From: Maricaulis sp.
Lineage (GTDB): Bacteria > Pseudomonadota > Alphaproteobacteria > Caulobacterales > Maricaulaceae
Assembly: GCF_017643475.1 (NCBI RefSeq)
Contig: NZ_JAEPNI010000003.1
Location: forward strand, 248,001 to 312,000
Direction: 5' to 3'
DNA: 64,000 nt
Shown here: positions 8,864 through 17,794 of the stretch, one piece after another
Layout of the letters: each line of letters begins with the position of its first letter
Numbering within the stretch: the first letter of the stretch is position 1
Made by a program: the position numbers and the translations under genes
Notes under the pieces: model-generated
What the model was told of the DNA's origin: nothing
The model's database searches: none
The model's input: only the letters and a program-made list of their open reading frames with translations

Positions 8864-9385
8864 TTGCGTATTCGTGTTCTTGCCGCCGCTTCCTGTGCCC
8901 TTGCCGTGTCTGCCTGTGCGACCACAGCCACTTCTCCGGCTTGCCGCGCTCCGGCGCCGCATGAAATGCAGGCCTTCATGGCCGTCATCAGCCACAATTC
9001 CGGTCTCCTGGCCCAGCAATTGGCACCTGGCGCCGTCGCTGACGCATTCGCAGCAAGCGACCCGCAACTCACCAGCCATATCTGGGGGTCCCAGGGCGTG
9101 ACACGTGGCAGTGTTGTCGGCGTGCTCTCCCGCCCACCCCTGTGTGTGATTGATGACCCTCGCAGCCAGGCCAGCGACGCCGAACGCCAGATCCTGGTCT
9201 ATCCGCAAAACGAGTACCAAAGCCTGCGTCCGGCCGAAGGTACGCCGCTGGAACTGGCCCCGGCCTTTCCGTACGGCGTTGAACGTGCGGATTATATCAG
9301 CTGCCGTTTCAGCCAGACCGCCAGCGGATGGAAACTCGCGGATGCCTGTGGTTTCCGTGGCTACACCCCCGCTGTCACGGGATAA
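8864..9385 (+). CDS. Predicted lipoprotein of unknown function
   Basis: A 173-residue protein starting at a TTG with GGAG seven bases upstream. A short signal peptide ends in the lipobox LAVSAC (Cys18), predicting lipid attachment in the envelope. The mature part contains five more cysteines but no motif I recognise. It lies alone between acs and a small hypothetical gene on the same strand. The function is unknown; coding use looks normal for the region. Confidence 0.7.
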   Translation: MRIRVLAAASCALAVSACATTATSPACRAPAPHEMQAFMAVISHNSGLLAQQLAPGAVADAFAASDPQLTSHIWGSQGVTRGSVVGVLSRPPLCVIDDPRSQASDAERQILVYPQNEYQSLRPAEGTPLELAPAFPYGVERADYISCRFSQTASGWKLADACGFRGYTPAVTG

Positions 9386-9522
9386 GCTCACACCTCGTCC
9401 ACCTCAGGGTGCAAGCCTGATCGCTTGCCAACCGGTTTGTGCGATTGCGCTGAATAATCTCATTCGAATCGAATGGGAGTTGCTAAACACTTGCTTGTAT
9501 TAGTGATTTAGCAGTAGTGCGT

Positions 9523-9906
9523 ATGTCCGATTCATCCGGCTCCCCCCAGCCCAAAAACGTCGTTCGCGAATCCCTGTCCGGTGAACTCAACCGAACGCTT
9601 CTGGTCGCGCGTATCGACGCCCTCGTTGACCGTCTGGGTCAAGGCGATTGTTTCCTGATTGACCTGTGTGCGTGTGATTTCGCCCTGTCGCCAGGCGAAT
9701 TCATGGCCGTCATCGACACCTGGTTTGAACGTCTGGGCACAACCGCCCCGACGGCGCTGGTCTTTCATCCGGAAAACCATCGCGACCAGGCCATGCTGTT
9801 CGAGACCAAGGGTTTCCTGCTCGGCTCGCGCCTCAAGACTTTCACACGCGAAAAAGAAGCAGCATCCTGGCTCGCAGAACGCTGCTCCCTCTCCTCCCCG
9901 GGATAA
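9523..9906 (+). CDS. Small hypothetical protein, possibly STAS/SpoIIAA-like
   Basis: A 127-residue soluble protein. The alternating pattern (FLIDLCACDFALSPGEFMAVIDTWFERLG, then TALVFHP) vaguely resembles small STAS-like regulatory folds, but I cannot name a family. The ATG at 9523 is used; a GTG two codons earlier is also possible and no strong ribosome-binding site is visible. It converges on malate synthase with 8 bases between the stops. An ATTCGAATCGAAT element lies upstream at 9462-9474. Confidence 0.6.
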   Translation: MSDSSGSPQPKNVVRESLSGELNRTLLVARIDALVDRLGQGDCFLIDLCACDFALSPGEFMAVIDTWFERLGTTAPTALVFHPENHRDQAMLFETKGFLLGSRLKTFTREKEAASWLAERCSLSSPG

Positions 9907-9914
9907 CTCCGGGT

Positions 9915-11555
9915 TTAGTCTTCGAACTCGGTCAATTGCATCGGCTTTTTCAGATCCGCAGTCAGCAGGTCATAAGCCGGCAGGGTCAGGAACTCGGCGA
10001 AATCCTCGTCCAGAACCAGCGTGCTGAGGATGTCGGCAGCCTGATCGATCCGCGTCAGCAATTCGTCCATGCCGGAGACTTCTGACTTGATGGCCTCCCG
10101 AATGCGCAGGATCTCTGCCTCCAACACCCCGGCCGTGATCGTGCGGCCTTGCGCCGTGGTGCAGGCGTATTTGCGCCATTGCCACAGCTGGGCACGGGCG
10201 ATCTCTGCGGTCGCGGCATCCTCCATGAGATTGCGGATTGGAACTGCACCGCGGCCACCCAGCCAGGCTGCAACATAGCGGATGGCCACGTCGACATTTT
10301 CCTCGACCCCGGCGTCGGTGATCTGCCCTTCCGGCGCCTCCAACAGGGCCTTGGTCGTCACCGGCAGCGCAAACTCATCCTCGAAATCGAGCTGGTTGGG
10401 ACCTTTCATGCGTGCGTCGAAGACTTCCCGGGCGATCGGAACGAGGTCCGGATGCGCCACCCAGGTGCCGTCATGACCATTGCTCACCTCACGCTGCTTG
10501 TCCTGGCGAACTTTCTCACGCGCGGCCTCGTTGGCATCCTCGTCATTCTTCACCGGAATGAAGGCCGACATGCCACCCATGGCGTGGGCGCCGCGCCGGT
10601 GGCAGACCTCGATCACACGCTTGGAATAGGCTTCCATGAAGGGCACCGACATAGTCACCGCCCCGCGATCCGGCAGAATACATTCCGGGTTGTTACGCAG
10701 GCGCTTGATATAGCTGAAAATATAGTCCCAGCGACCGCAATTCAGCCCGACCACATGCTCCTTGAGTTCATAGAGGATCTCGTCCAGCTCGAATGTCGCC
10801 GGAATAGTCTCAATCAGGACCGTCGCGCGGATCGTCCCGCGTTCCAGGCCCAGCTCATCCTCGGCGTGCTGGAAGACCAGGCTCCACAGGCGCGCCTCGT
10901 AACGGCTCTCCAGCTTGGGCAGGTAGAAATACGGCCCGGTTCCACGTTTCTTGAGGGCTTCATGGTTGTGGAAGAGATAGAGGCCGAAATCGAAGAGAGA
11001 TCCGGACAGGGCCTGACCATTGACCAGCACATGACGCTCATCGAGGTGCCAACCGCGCGGTCGCACGATCAAGACAGCCGCGTCGTCATTGATGCTGTAT
11101 TGTTTTCCGGATCTCTCATCCGTGAAATCAATCTCGCGACGGTTCGCATCGCGCAGATTGATTTGTCCCTCAATCAGATTGGTCCACAACGGCGCCGTGG
11201 CGTCTTCGAAATCGGCCATGAAGCACTTGGCGCCGGAATTGAGGGCGTTGGCGACCATCTTGCGGTCGACCGGACCGGTGATCTCGACCCGCCGGTCAAG
11301 CAGGTCCGCCGGTGCCGGCCGCACCTTCCACTCGCTGGCACGAATATCAGCCGTTTCATGCGGGAAGAGCAGCATGGCGCCCTGGTCCAGTTCAGCCTGG
11401 CGTTCCTTGCGATAACGCAGCAGTGACTGGCGACGTTTTTCAAACCGGCGGTGCAGCCCCGCCAGAAAACTCAGTGCCTCATGGGTCAGGATATCTCGAT
11501 AGCCCGGCTCCAGATGTCCAAGAATTTCCACGCCTGTTGGTGAGATATGGGTCAT
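9915..11555 (-). CDS. aceB: Malate synthase A
   Basis: A 546-residue malate synthase of the A form, condensing glyoxylate with acetyl-CoA to malate, the second step of the glyoxylate shunt. Seen motifs include ANALNSGAKCFMADFEDATAP near residue 110, the IETIPATFELDEILYELKEHVVGLNCGRWDYIFS active-site region, and GAHAMGGMSAFIP. The length is normal for the family. It lies 85 bases downstream of isocitrate lyase on the same strand, so the two genes are very likely co-transcribed from the aceA promoter. Confidence 0.96.
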   Translation of the reverse strand: MTHISPTGVEILGHLEPGYRDILTHEALSFLAGLHRRFEKRRQSLLRYRKERQAELDQGAMLLFPHETADIRASEWKVRPAPADLLDRRVEITGPVDRKMVANALNSGAKCFMADFEDATAPLWTNLIEGQINLRDANRREIDFTDERSGKQYSINDDAAVLIVRPRGWHLDERHVLVNGQALSGSLFDFGLYLFHNHEALKKRGTGPYFYLPKLESRYEARLWSLVFQHAEDELGLERGTIRATVLIETIPATFELDEILYELKEHVVGLNCGRWDYIFSYIKRLRNNPECILPDRGAVTMSVPFMEAYSKRVIEVCHRRGAHAMGGMSAFIPVKNDEDANEAAREKVRQDKQREVSNGHDGTWVAHPDLVPIAREVFDARMKGPNQLDFEDEFALPVTTKALLEAPEGQITDAGVEENVDVAIRYVAAWLGGRGAVPIRNLMEDAATAEIARAQLWQWRKYACTTAQGRTITAGVLEAEILRIREAIKSEVSGMDELLTRIDQAADILSTLVLDEDFAEFLTLPAYDLLTADLKKPMQLTEFED

Positions 11556-11640
11556 GTCGAGTTCTCCTGCTGTGGGGCCAGGCGCCGGGGGACAAGGAAG
11601 AGCGAGAGCCCCCCGGCCGGACCTGCGGCCCGTGTCCTGG

Positions 11641-12927
11641 TTATTCTGCTGCGAACTGGGCGGTTTCCGTGGACGCGCTCATCGCGGTCGTCGAGGACTT
11701 GCCGCCGGAAATAGCCAGCGAGACCTTGTCGAAATAGCCGGTACCAACTTCGCGCTGGTGGCGCGTCGCGGTGTAGCCATCGACCTCGGAAGCGAACTCG
11801 GCCTGTTGCAGTTCCGAATAGGCGCCCATGCCACGGTCCTTGTACCCGCGGGCAAGCTCGAACATACCGTGATTGAGGCTGTGGAAACCCGCCAGGGTCA
11901 CGAACTGGAATTTGTAGCCCATCGCACCCAGCTCACGCTGGTAGGTTTCGATAGTGGCCTTGTCCAGATTGGCTTCCCAGTTGAAGGACGGCGAGCAATT
12001 GTACGCCATCATCTTGCCCGGATATTCCTTCTGGATCGCCTCGGCAAAGCGGCGCGCTTCGTCCAGGTTCGGCTTGGAAGTTTCCCACCACAACAGGTCA
12101 GCGACCTTGGCATAGGCCAGTCCGCGCTTGATGCAGTGCTCGACACCCATGCCTTCTTTCAGGCGGAAGAAGCCTTCCGGCGTGCGCCCAGCGTCGAAAT
12201 CAATGAATTCATGATCACGCTCGTCGATGTCGGAATTGATCAGGGTTGCGCTTTCGGCGTCGGTACGAGCAACCGTAATCGTGGGAACGGCCATCACATC
12301 AGCAGCCAGGCGTGCAGCGGCCAGATTGCGCTCGTGCTGGCTGGTCGGGATGAGAACCTTGCCACCCAGATGACCACATTTCTTCTCGGCTGCCACCTGG
12401 TCTTCGAAGTGAACGCCTGCAGCGCCCGCCTCGATGAAGGCTTTCATGATCTCGAAACAGTTCAGCTGGCCGCCAAAACCGGCTTCGGCATCGGCAACGA
12501 TCGGTGCGAACCAGTCCCGAGTGGCCTGGCCGTTCTCCGAGACCTCGATCTGGTCCGCACGCTGGAGTGCACGGTTGATCTTCTTGGCCAGTTCCGGGGC
12601 AGAATTCGCCGGGTAGAGCGACTGGTCCGGATACATTGTGCCAGCAGTATTGGCATCAGCCGCAACCTGCCAGCCGGAGAGATAGATGGCTTTCAGCCCG
12701 GCGCGAACCTGCTGCATGGCCTGATTGCCGGACAGAGCACCAAGCGCATTGACGAAATCTTCCGTCTTCAGCAATTCCCACAACTTGTTGGCGCCACGTT
12801 CGGCGAGGGTCTGCTGGATCACGACGGAGCCGCGCAGCTTGAGAACATCTTCTGGCGTGTAGGGACGCTCGATACCGTCAAAACGGTCATCGGCAGCGTT
12901 CGGGACGAGGTCTTTGAAAGTTGTCAT
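11641..12927 (-). CDS. aceA: Isocitrate lyase
   Basis: A 428-residue isocitrate lyase, cleaving isocitrate to glyoxylate and succinate. The catalytic signature KKCGHLGGK is present near residue 187, as are YPDQSLYP and WWETSKPN. Malate synthase follows directly. Upstream is a divergent ScfR/RamB-type regulator gene, with four TTGACA/TGTCAA elements between the two, indicating control by short-chain acyl-CoA availability. Confidence 0.97.
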   Translation of the reverse strand: MTTFKDLVPNAADDRFDGIERPYTPEDVLKLRGSVVIQQTLAERGANKLWELLKTEDFVNALGALSGNQAMQQVRAGLKAIYLSGWQVAADANTAGTMYPDQSLYPANSAPELAKKINRALQRADQIEVSENGQATRDWFAPIVADAEAGFGGQLNCFEIMKAFIEAGAAGVHFEDQVAAEKKCGHLGGKVLIPTSQHERNLAAARLAADVMAVPTITVARTDAESATLINSDIDERDHEFIDFDAGRTPEGFFRLKEGMGVEHCIKRGLAYAKVADLLWWETSKPNLDEARRFAEAIQKEYPGKMMAYNCSPSFNWEANLDKATIETYQRELGAMGYKFQFVTLAGFHSLNHGMFELARGYKDRGMGAYSELQQAEFASEVDGYTATRHQREVGTGYFDKVSLAISGGKSSTTAMSASTETAQFAAE

Positions 12928-12942
12928 TGGTCTTCCCCGTAA

Positions 12943-13069
12943 TTGACAAATATCTTGCCCCCGAAACTGTCAAACAGATTTTACCCTGTCGATATGCCCT
13001 TTCTTAGAAAGCGGATACAGTGTAATGTCTTTGACATTGTATATATGTCGTTTTGTAAATTTATTGACA
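12943..13069. promoter_or_regulatory. Divergent aceA/regulator promoter region with repeated TTGACA elements
   Basis: Four copies of a TTGACA-type element lie between aceA and the regulator: TTGACA at 12943-12948, TGTCAAA (inverted) at 12968-12974, TTTGACA at 13030-13036 and TTGACA at 13064-13069. The second and third are exact inverted copies 55 bases apart. Some may simply be -35 hexamers: the one at 13031 has a TGTAAA 17 bases downstream toward the regulator gene. Others may be binding sites of the adjacent regulator. Confidence 0.45.
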
Positions 13070-13081
13070 GAGGCCGGTGAG

Positions 13082-14512
13082 ATGGACGAGCAGAAACCGC
13101 TGGAAAAACTCTTCGCCGGAGCCCGCCTCAGACGGTTGCGTCGGGAGCGCGGACTGAGCCAGGCCGATGCGGCGCAGGCGCTGGGCGTTTCCGCCAGCTA
13201 TCTCAACTTGCTTGAACGCAATCAGCGTCCCGTCACGGCGCGCGTCCTTCTGGCTCTTGCTGACAGTTTTGATGTCGATGTTCGCGCCTTTGCCAATGAG
13301 GCCGATCATCAGCTGCTCGCAGATCTCAAGGAAGCCGCTTCGGACCCGGTCCTGTCCGGACTGGCGCTGGACCGGATGGAACTCAACGAGCTGGCAGACA
13401 GCCACCCCCGCGCAGCCGAGGCGCTGGCCAAGCTCTTCCACGCCTATCGCGAAACAACCGCGGCAACTGAGGACCTCGCCTCGCGCATGTCCGGCCCGGC
13501 CGGCAGTGCCGGCGGTCCGGGCGTAGTCCTGGAGGCCGTGCGCGACGCCCTGGATGCGCGCCAGAACCACTTCCCGGAACTGGAGGATGCTGCCGCCCAG
13601 GTGATTGAGCGCGCAGGACTGCGCTCACGTGACAAGGCTGCCGACCTTTCCCGCTTCCTGCAGGCACAGCACGGCTTTACCGTCCGCGTTCTGGAAGAGG
13701 ACATTATGGCGGGCGCGCGCCGCCGCCTCGACTTTCATGGCCGTCGCCTGCTGCTTTCCGAAGCGCTCGATCCGTCTTCGCGGACCTTTCACATCGCTGC
13801 GGTCACGGCATCTCTGGAATTCGGCGAGTTATTGGAAAAACTGGCCGAGACAGCGATGGGAGAGAACGCCGAAGCCCGCCGCCTGCTGAGGGTCGGCCTG
13901 GGCAATTACCTGGCCGGTGCGATCCTGGCGCCCTATTCCCAATTCCTGAAGCTGGCCGAGGAAAGCCGCTACGACCTGGTGCGCCTGCAACGCCGTTTCG
14001 AGCTGAGCTTTGAACAGGTCTGCCATCGCCTGACGACATTGCAACGCAATGGCGAGCGAGGCCTGCCCTTCTTCATGATACGCGTTGACCAGGCCGGTAA
14101 TGTCTCCAAACGTTTTGGCGGCGGAATCATGCCTTTTGTGCGCTCCGGAGGTGGGTGTCCGAAATGGAATCTCTACGAGGCGCTGCATTCGCCTGGCCAG
14201 GTCCTGGCGCAGTCCTTCGAGCTTACGGACGGCCGGCGCCACCTGTCCCTGGCCCGTGGCCAGTTTTCATCCTCGCCACACAGGCAAAGCCCGGTCGTTC
14301 ACGCCATCGCCCTGGGCTGTGACTGGCAATATGCCGAGAATATTGTGCATGCAGATGCCATTCGCGAACTTGCCCCGGCGCCGATAGGCATCGCTTGCCG
14401 TCTGTGTGAGCGCGAGGGCTGCGCACAGCGCGCCTTTCCGCCGCTTAACCGCAAGCTGGAAATGAACCCGCATACGCTTGGCGCCTCGCCCTATGGATTT
14501 GGATCGGAGTAA
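13082..14512 (+). CDS. ScfR/RamB-type short-chain fatty acyl transcriptional regulator
   Basis: A 476-residue XRE-type regulator. Residues about 8-70 form the helix-turn-helix (RLRRLRRERGLSQADAAQALGVSASYLNLLERNQRPV). The large C-terminal part belongs to the short-chain fatty acyl regulator family that includes RamB, and ends with the cysteine cluster CRLCEREGC (three Cys) and NRKLEMNPHTLGASPYGF. RamB controls aceA and aceB in actinobacteria; here the gene is divergent from aceA, so the same job is likely. The ATG at 13082 is taken over an in-frame start at 13025 that would lie within the promoter region. Confidence 0.88.
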   Translation: MDEQKPLEKLFAGARLRRLRRERGLSQADAAQALGVSASYLNLLERNQRPVTARVLLALADSFDVDVRAFANEADHQLLADLKEAASDPVLSGLALDRMELNELADSHPRAAEALAKLFHAYRETTAATEDLASRMSGPAGSAGGPGVVLEAVRDALDARQNHFPELEDAAAQVIERAGLRSRDKAADLSRFLQAQHGFTVRVLEEDIMAGARRRLDFHGRRLLLSEALDPSSRTFHIAAVTASLEFGELLEKLAETAMGENAEARRLLRVGLGNYLAGAILAPYSQFLKLAEESRYDLVRLQRRFELSFEQVCHRLTTLQRNGERGLPFFMIRVDQAGNVSKRFGGGIMPFVRSGGGCPKWNLYEALHSPGQVLAQSFELTDGRRHLSLARGQFSSSPHRQSPVVHAIALGCDWQYAENIVHADAIRELAPAPIGIACRLCEREGCAQRAFPPLNRKLEMNPHTLGASPYGFGSE

Positions 14513-14572
14513 AACCGACTAACGCTTTGGTAAATCGAATACCGTATGGTTGCCATTGAAGACTTATTGTCC

Positions 14573-14583
14573 GGGGGGGGGGG
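14573..14583 (+). repeat. Homopolymer run of 11 G just before the histidine kinase start
   Basis: Eleven consecutive G residues lie 4 bases upstream of the ATG at 14588. If translation begins at this ATG, the run occupies the ribosome-binding position and length changes would alter spacing. If it begins at the in-frame ATG at 14546, length changes would shift the frame. Confidence 0.85.
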
Positions 14584-14587
14584 CACC

Positions 14588-16378
14588 ATGCGGATCGGGC
14601 CACGCGCCATAATACCGACAGTGCTAGCTATCGCTGTTTTCTCGACGGTCAGCATCGCCGTGCTGACCGGTCAGGTGACCAATAGCGTTCGCAGCTCGGT
14701 CGAGGACAATCTCGCCACACCGATCGAACGCCTGGAATTGCTGTCGCGCATTCGGGACGATCTGGGGTATGGCGGCGCGATCCATGAGTTCAAGAATTTC
14801 GTCCTGCGCGGCGATTTCGAACGCCTGCCAATCATCCGTGAAGAATACGCCGACGCCCTTCTGGCGATCGAAGAATTCCGACAGCTGTCTGAAAACGCGA
14901 CCGAAGATCTTGCGCTCGACAATCTCGCCGCGACCCTTCGCCACTACCAGCGCAATCTCGAGCTCGCTGCGAGCCTGCATCAACAGGGCCTGCTGCCGAC
15001 CGAGATCGATCGGCGGGTCCGCATCAATGACAGCGCCGCGATCGAAGCGGTGCACCAACTGGAGACCAGCGTCCGAGACAGCATGCTTCGGGCCGATGAC
15101 CGCACCCAGGCGGCGGTCAATAACCTCTCCCGCGGCGGTTTGATTATCGGGCTCCTGGCGATATTCAATCTCGCGACACTCGCCCTGGTCATCGTCTTGT
15201 CCAATCGCCAGGCCAAGGCGCTTGAGCGCGCATCGGAAGCCAAAACACGTTTTCTGGCCAATATGAGCCATGAGCTGCGCACGCCGATGACCGGCGTGAT
15301 CGGCCTCGTGAACATGCTTCGCAGCACCCGCCTGGACAAGGAACAGAGTAAGCTGGTCGACACGCTGGACTGTTCCGGCTCGTCGATGATCCAGATCATC
15401 AATGACATTCTGGACGTCACCAAGATCGAGAGCGGCAAGCTGGAGATTGACCCTGCCCCTACCAGCCTGGCCAAACTCTGCCGCGAAGTCGAGGCGCTCT
15501 ACAGCTCTGCTGCCCTGGCCAAGGGACTGGAACTGAATGTCGAAATCGATCCGGACCTGACCGGCAATTTCTGGGTCGACGAGATGCGGCTTAACCAGGT
15601 CATCGGCAATCTCGTTTCCAACGCTATCAAGTTCACGGCCAGCGGTCATGTCAAACTGGTTGCCAGTCTCGCCAATGATGAACTGCACTTTGCCGTCCAA
15701 GATACCGGCATCGGCATCGACGAGGATGCCCAGGCCCGCATTTTCGATCGCTTTTCGCAGGCAGATACGTCAACAACACGCAAATTCGGTGGCACCGGTC
15801 TGGGGCTGACGATTTCGCGCGAAATCGCTGAACTGATGCGGGGCCGGCTGACCGTGACGTCCCAGCTGGGAACGGGGACCGAATTCGCCCTTCACATCCC
15901 TGCCCGCTCGGCGCCCTCACAGGGCGAAACGAAGGATGAGCCGCAGGAAATCAATATCAGCTCTCGCCTGCGGGTACTGGTCGTTGATGATGTCGCCACA
16001 AATCGCTTGGTGCTCGCGAGCATGCTGGCCAAACATGACTGTTCAATCACCGAGCACGATAATGGCGCAAACGCCCTGGACGCCGTACAGACCGAACCCT
16101 TCGACCTCGTCCTGTCAGACATACACATGCCGGAACTGGACGGCATCGAACTGGTCGCCGCCATCCGCAGATGGGAAACCAACGAGGGCCGTGCGCGCAT
16201 GCCGGTCTATGCCATCACTGCCGATGCGTTTCGCGAGCAGCATGATGCCTATCTCGCTGCCGGAATGGATGGCGTGATTTCCAAACCCTTCAAGGCCGAG
16301 GAAATCGAAGCCACCCTCGCCCGCGTCAGCGAGCGTCTGGATCAGCCCGCTGCAACCAGGAAAGCCAGCGCGGCATGA
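14588..16378 (+). CDS. Hybrid sensor histidine kinase with receiver domain
   Basis: A 596-residue membrane sensor. An N-terminal membrane helix (about 8-28) is followed by a helical extracytoplasmic region of about 150 residues, a second membrane helix (LIIGLLAIFNLATLALVIVLS), a HisKA domain with MSHELRTPMTG (phospho-His near 227), an HATPase domain (NLVSNAIKF, DTGIGID, GGTGLGLTIS), and a receiver domain with DD and LVLSDIHMPELDG (Asp near 510). No HAMP or PAS is evident. No partner regulator gene is adjacent, so output probably passes through a phosphotransfer protein elsewhere. The start is unresolved because of the G-run; 14546 would add 14 residues. Confidence 0.93.
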   Translation: MRIGPRAIIPTVLAIAVFSTVSIAVLTGQVTNSVRSSVEDNLATPIERLELLSRIRDDLGYGGAIHEFKNFVLRGDFERLPIIREEYADALLAIEEFRQLSENATEDLALDNLAATLRHYQRNLELAASLHQQGLLPTEIDRRVRINDSAAIEAVHQLETSVRDSMLRADDRTQAAVNNLSRGGLIIGLLAIFNLATLALVIVLSNRQAKALERASEAKTRFLANMSHELRTPMTGVIGLVNMLRSTRLDKEQSKLVDTLDCSGSSMIQIINDILDVTKIESGKLEIDPAPTSLAKLCREVEALYSSAALAKGLELNVEIDPDLTGNFWVDEMRLNQVIGNLVSNAIKFTASGHVKLVASLANDELHFAVQDTGIGIDEDAQARIFDRFSQADTSTTRKFGGTGLGLTISREIAELMRGRLTVTSQLGTGTEFALHIPARSAPSQGETKDEPQEINISSRLRVLVVDDVATNRLVLASMLAKHDCSITEHDNGANALDAVQTEPFDLVLSDIHMPELDGIELVAAIRRWETNEGRARMPVYAITADAFREQHDAYLAAGMDGVISKPFKAEEIEATLARVSERLDQPAATRKASAA

Positions 16379-16380
16379 AC

Positions 16381-16405
16381 AAAAAGGGCGCCGGTGGGCG
16401 CCCTT
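16381..16405 (-). terminator. Rho-independent terminator of the ferritin-like gene
   Basis: A 9-bp GC-rich stem (16384-16392 with 16397-16405) has a 4-base loop. On the minus strand it is followed by a run of five T, so it terminates the minus-strand di-iron gene. It lies between convergent genes and could also slow the kinase transcript. Confidence 0.75.
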
Positions 16406-16439
16406 GAAATCGTTCGAGACTATTCTGTTCTGATTGTTC

Positions 16440-17531
16440 TTATTCGGCCTGACCGGCGACCGCATGCACATAGGCCATGCGCACATCCTGGTGATTGACC
16501 TTGTCCAGGTCCTTGGCGATTTCCTCGTCCTGCTTGGCCAGCAGATCGAGATCCTGGTCGGCATAGTGCATGACGCCCATATCGGTGTACGCTTTCTGGA
16601 TCTTGTCGCCCCACAGGCCGATATCCTTGACCACCGGAACGATGCGCTGGAACAGGAGCGTGCGGAAGAGCTTGTTCATTTCCGAGTTTTCCGCCCACTC
16701 GATACATTCCGCGACAGGCAAGTCGAGGGTCTCGTAGACCTCGCGAGCCTGGAAACGATCGCGCATGTGATAACAGGCCTCAACGAGGAATTCCTCGCGT
16801 TCGTCACGCTCTTTCTGGGTCAACTCGGGATAATAATCGCGTAGCGTCAGACGGCCGAAGGCGACGTGTCGCGCCTCGTCTTCCATGACGTAGGCATTGA
16901 CCATCTTGGCGAGCGGGTTCTGGGCCAGATCCCGGATTGTGCCGAACGCTGCCAGAGCCAGGCCTTCGATGACAACCTGCATGGCCAGATAGGTGAAATC
17001 CCAGCGGCTGTCGCGCAGAGCATCATCCACCAGCGAGGCCAGGGGCTGGGTCATCGGGTAGGCCACACCGAACTTTTGCATCAAACCCTTGTAGGCTTCC
17101 ACGTGACGAGCCTCGTCCATGACTTGGGTCGAGGCATAGAATTTGGCGTCGAGATCCGGAACCTGCTGGACGATTTTCGAGGCGCAGATCAGCGCGGCCT
17201 GCTCGCCCTGCATGAATTGTGAGATATTCCACGACTGGGCGTGGCGACGGAATTGAATGCGGTCTTTTTCCGACATCTTTTCCCAGATCGGTGAGCCCTT
17301 CAGGGCAATACCTTCATCGGGCAATTGCATCGGGTTTTCTTCATCCAGGTCCAGGCTCCAGTCGATGCGGTTGACCGCATCCCACTGCATGTCCTTGCCC
17401 TTCTGGTACAGGTGCATGAGCGTCGTGCGCCCGTCGTCGTATTCGAAGTCGAAAGTTGCGTCGAATTGCTGCGGGACCGACCAATGCTTGTCGATATCCG
17501 GCATCGGATAGAGTTCTCTAAGAGAGCCCAT
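16440..17531 (-). CDS. Ferritin-like di-iron protein, probable oxygenase
   Basis: A 363-residue helical protein with the carboxylate di-iron ligand pattern E, ExxH, E, ExxH: GEQAAL near residue 110, DEARHVEAY near 142, VIEGLAL near 195 and EDEARHVAFG near 228. This is the arrangement of ferritin-like oxidases, including the AurF and R2-like groups, so an oxygen-activating role on a small molecule is likely, but the substrate is unknown. The start at 17531 has GGGGAGG nine bases upstream; the open frame extends 13 codons further. A perfect GTGAACA-T-TGTTCAC palindrome lies 42 bases upstream. Similar elements precede other oxidative genes here, suggesting co-regulation. Confidence 0.82.
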   Translation of the reverse strand: MGSLRELYPMPDIDKHWSVPQQFDATFDFEYDDGRTTLMHLYQKGKDMQWDAVNRIDWSLDLDEENPMQLPDEGIALKGSPIWEKMSEKDRIQFRRHAQSWNISQFMQGEQAALICASKIVQQVPDLDAKFYASTQVMDEARHVEAYKGLMQKFGVAYPMTQPLASLVDDALRDSRWDFTYLAMQVVIEGLALAAFGTIRDLAQNPLAKMVNAYVMEDEARHVAFGRLTLRDYYPELTQKERDEREEFLVEACYHMRDRFQAREVYETLDLPVAECIEWAENSEMNKLFRTLLFQRIVPVVKDIGLWGDKIQKAYTDMGVMHYADQDLDLLAKQDEEIAKDLDKVNHQDVRMAYVHAVAGQAE

Positions 17532-17572
17532 GGCACGTTTCCTCCCCAGGAGCGACCAGACCAAGATCATTA

Positions 17573-17587
17573 GTGAACATTGTTCAC
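17573..17587. promoter_or_regulatory. GTGAACA-T-TGTTCAC palindrome (regulon box 1)
   Basis: A perfect 7-1-7 inverted repeat upstream of the di-iron protein gene. The same core, TGAAC-N3-GTTCA, recurs at 19205, 22232 and 58697, each time just upstream of an oxidative or hydrolytic gene. Its form suggests a TetR-type operator. Confidence 0.7.
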
Positions 17588-17794
17588 AAAGCTAAGGTGT
17601 GTCAATTCACCACCAAAAGCAAGGCCCGTTCCTCGATTTTTTGAACGACGTTATCGAGGCGTGAGCCGGGCACCATCAGTCACGGAATCGCTAGCATACA
17701 ACACCACCGCCTCACCCTGGCTCAAACCGCTCAGTATTTCAGCGTATTGGTCGTTGAGATGACCGAGCTCGACCTGACGCAGGCGCGCACGCCC

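Noticed and set aside
11554-12942. A 462-codon plus-strand open frame opposite isocitrate lyase
   Set aside because: Antisense to isocitrate lyase with its catalytic KKCGH signature; no motif of its own.
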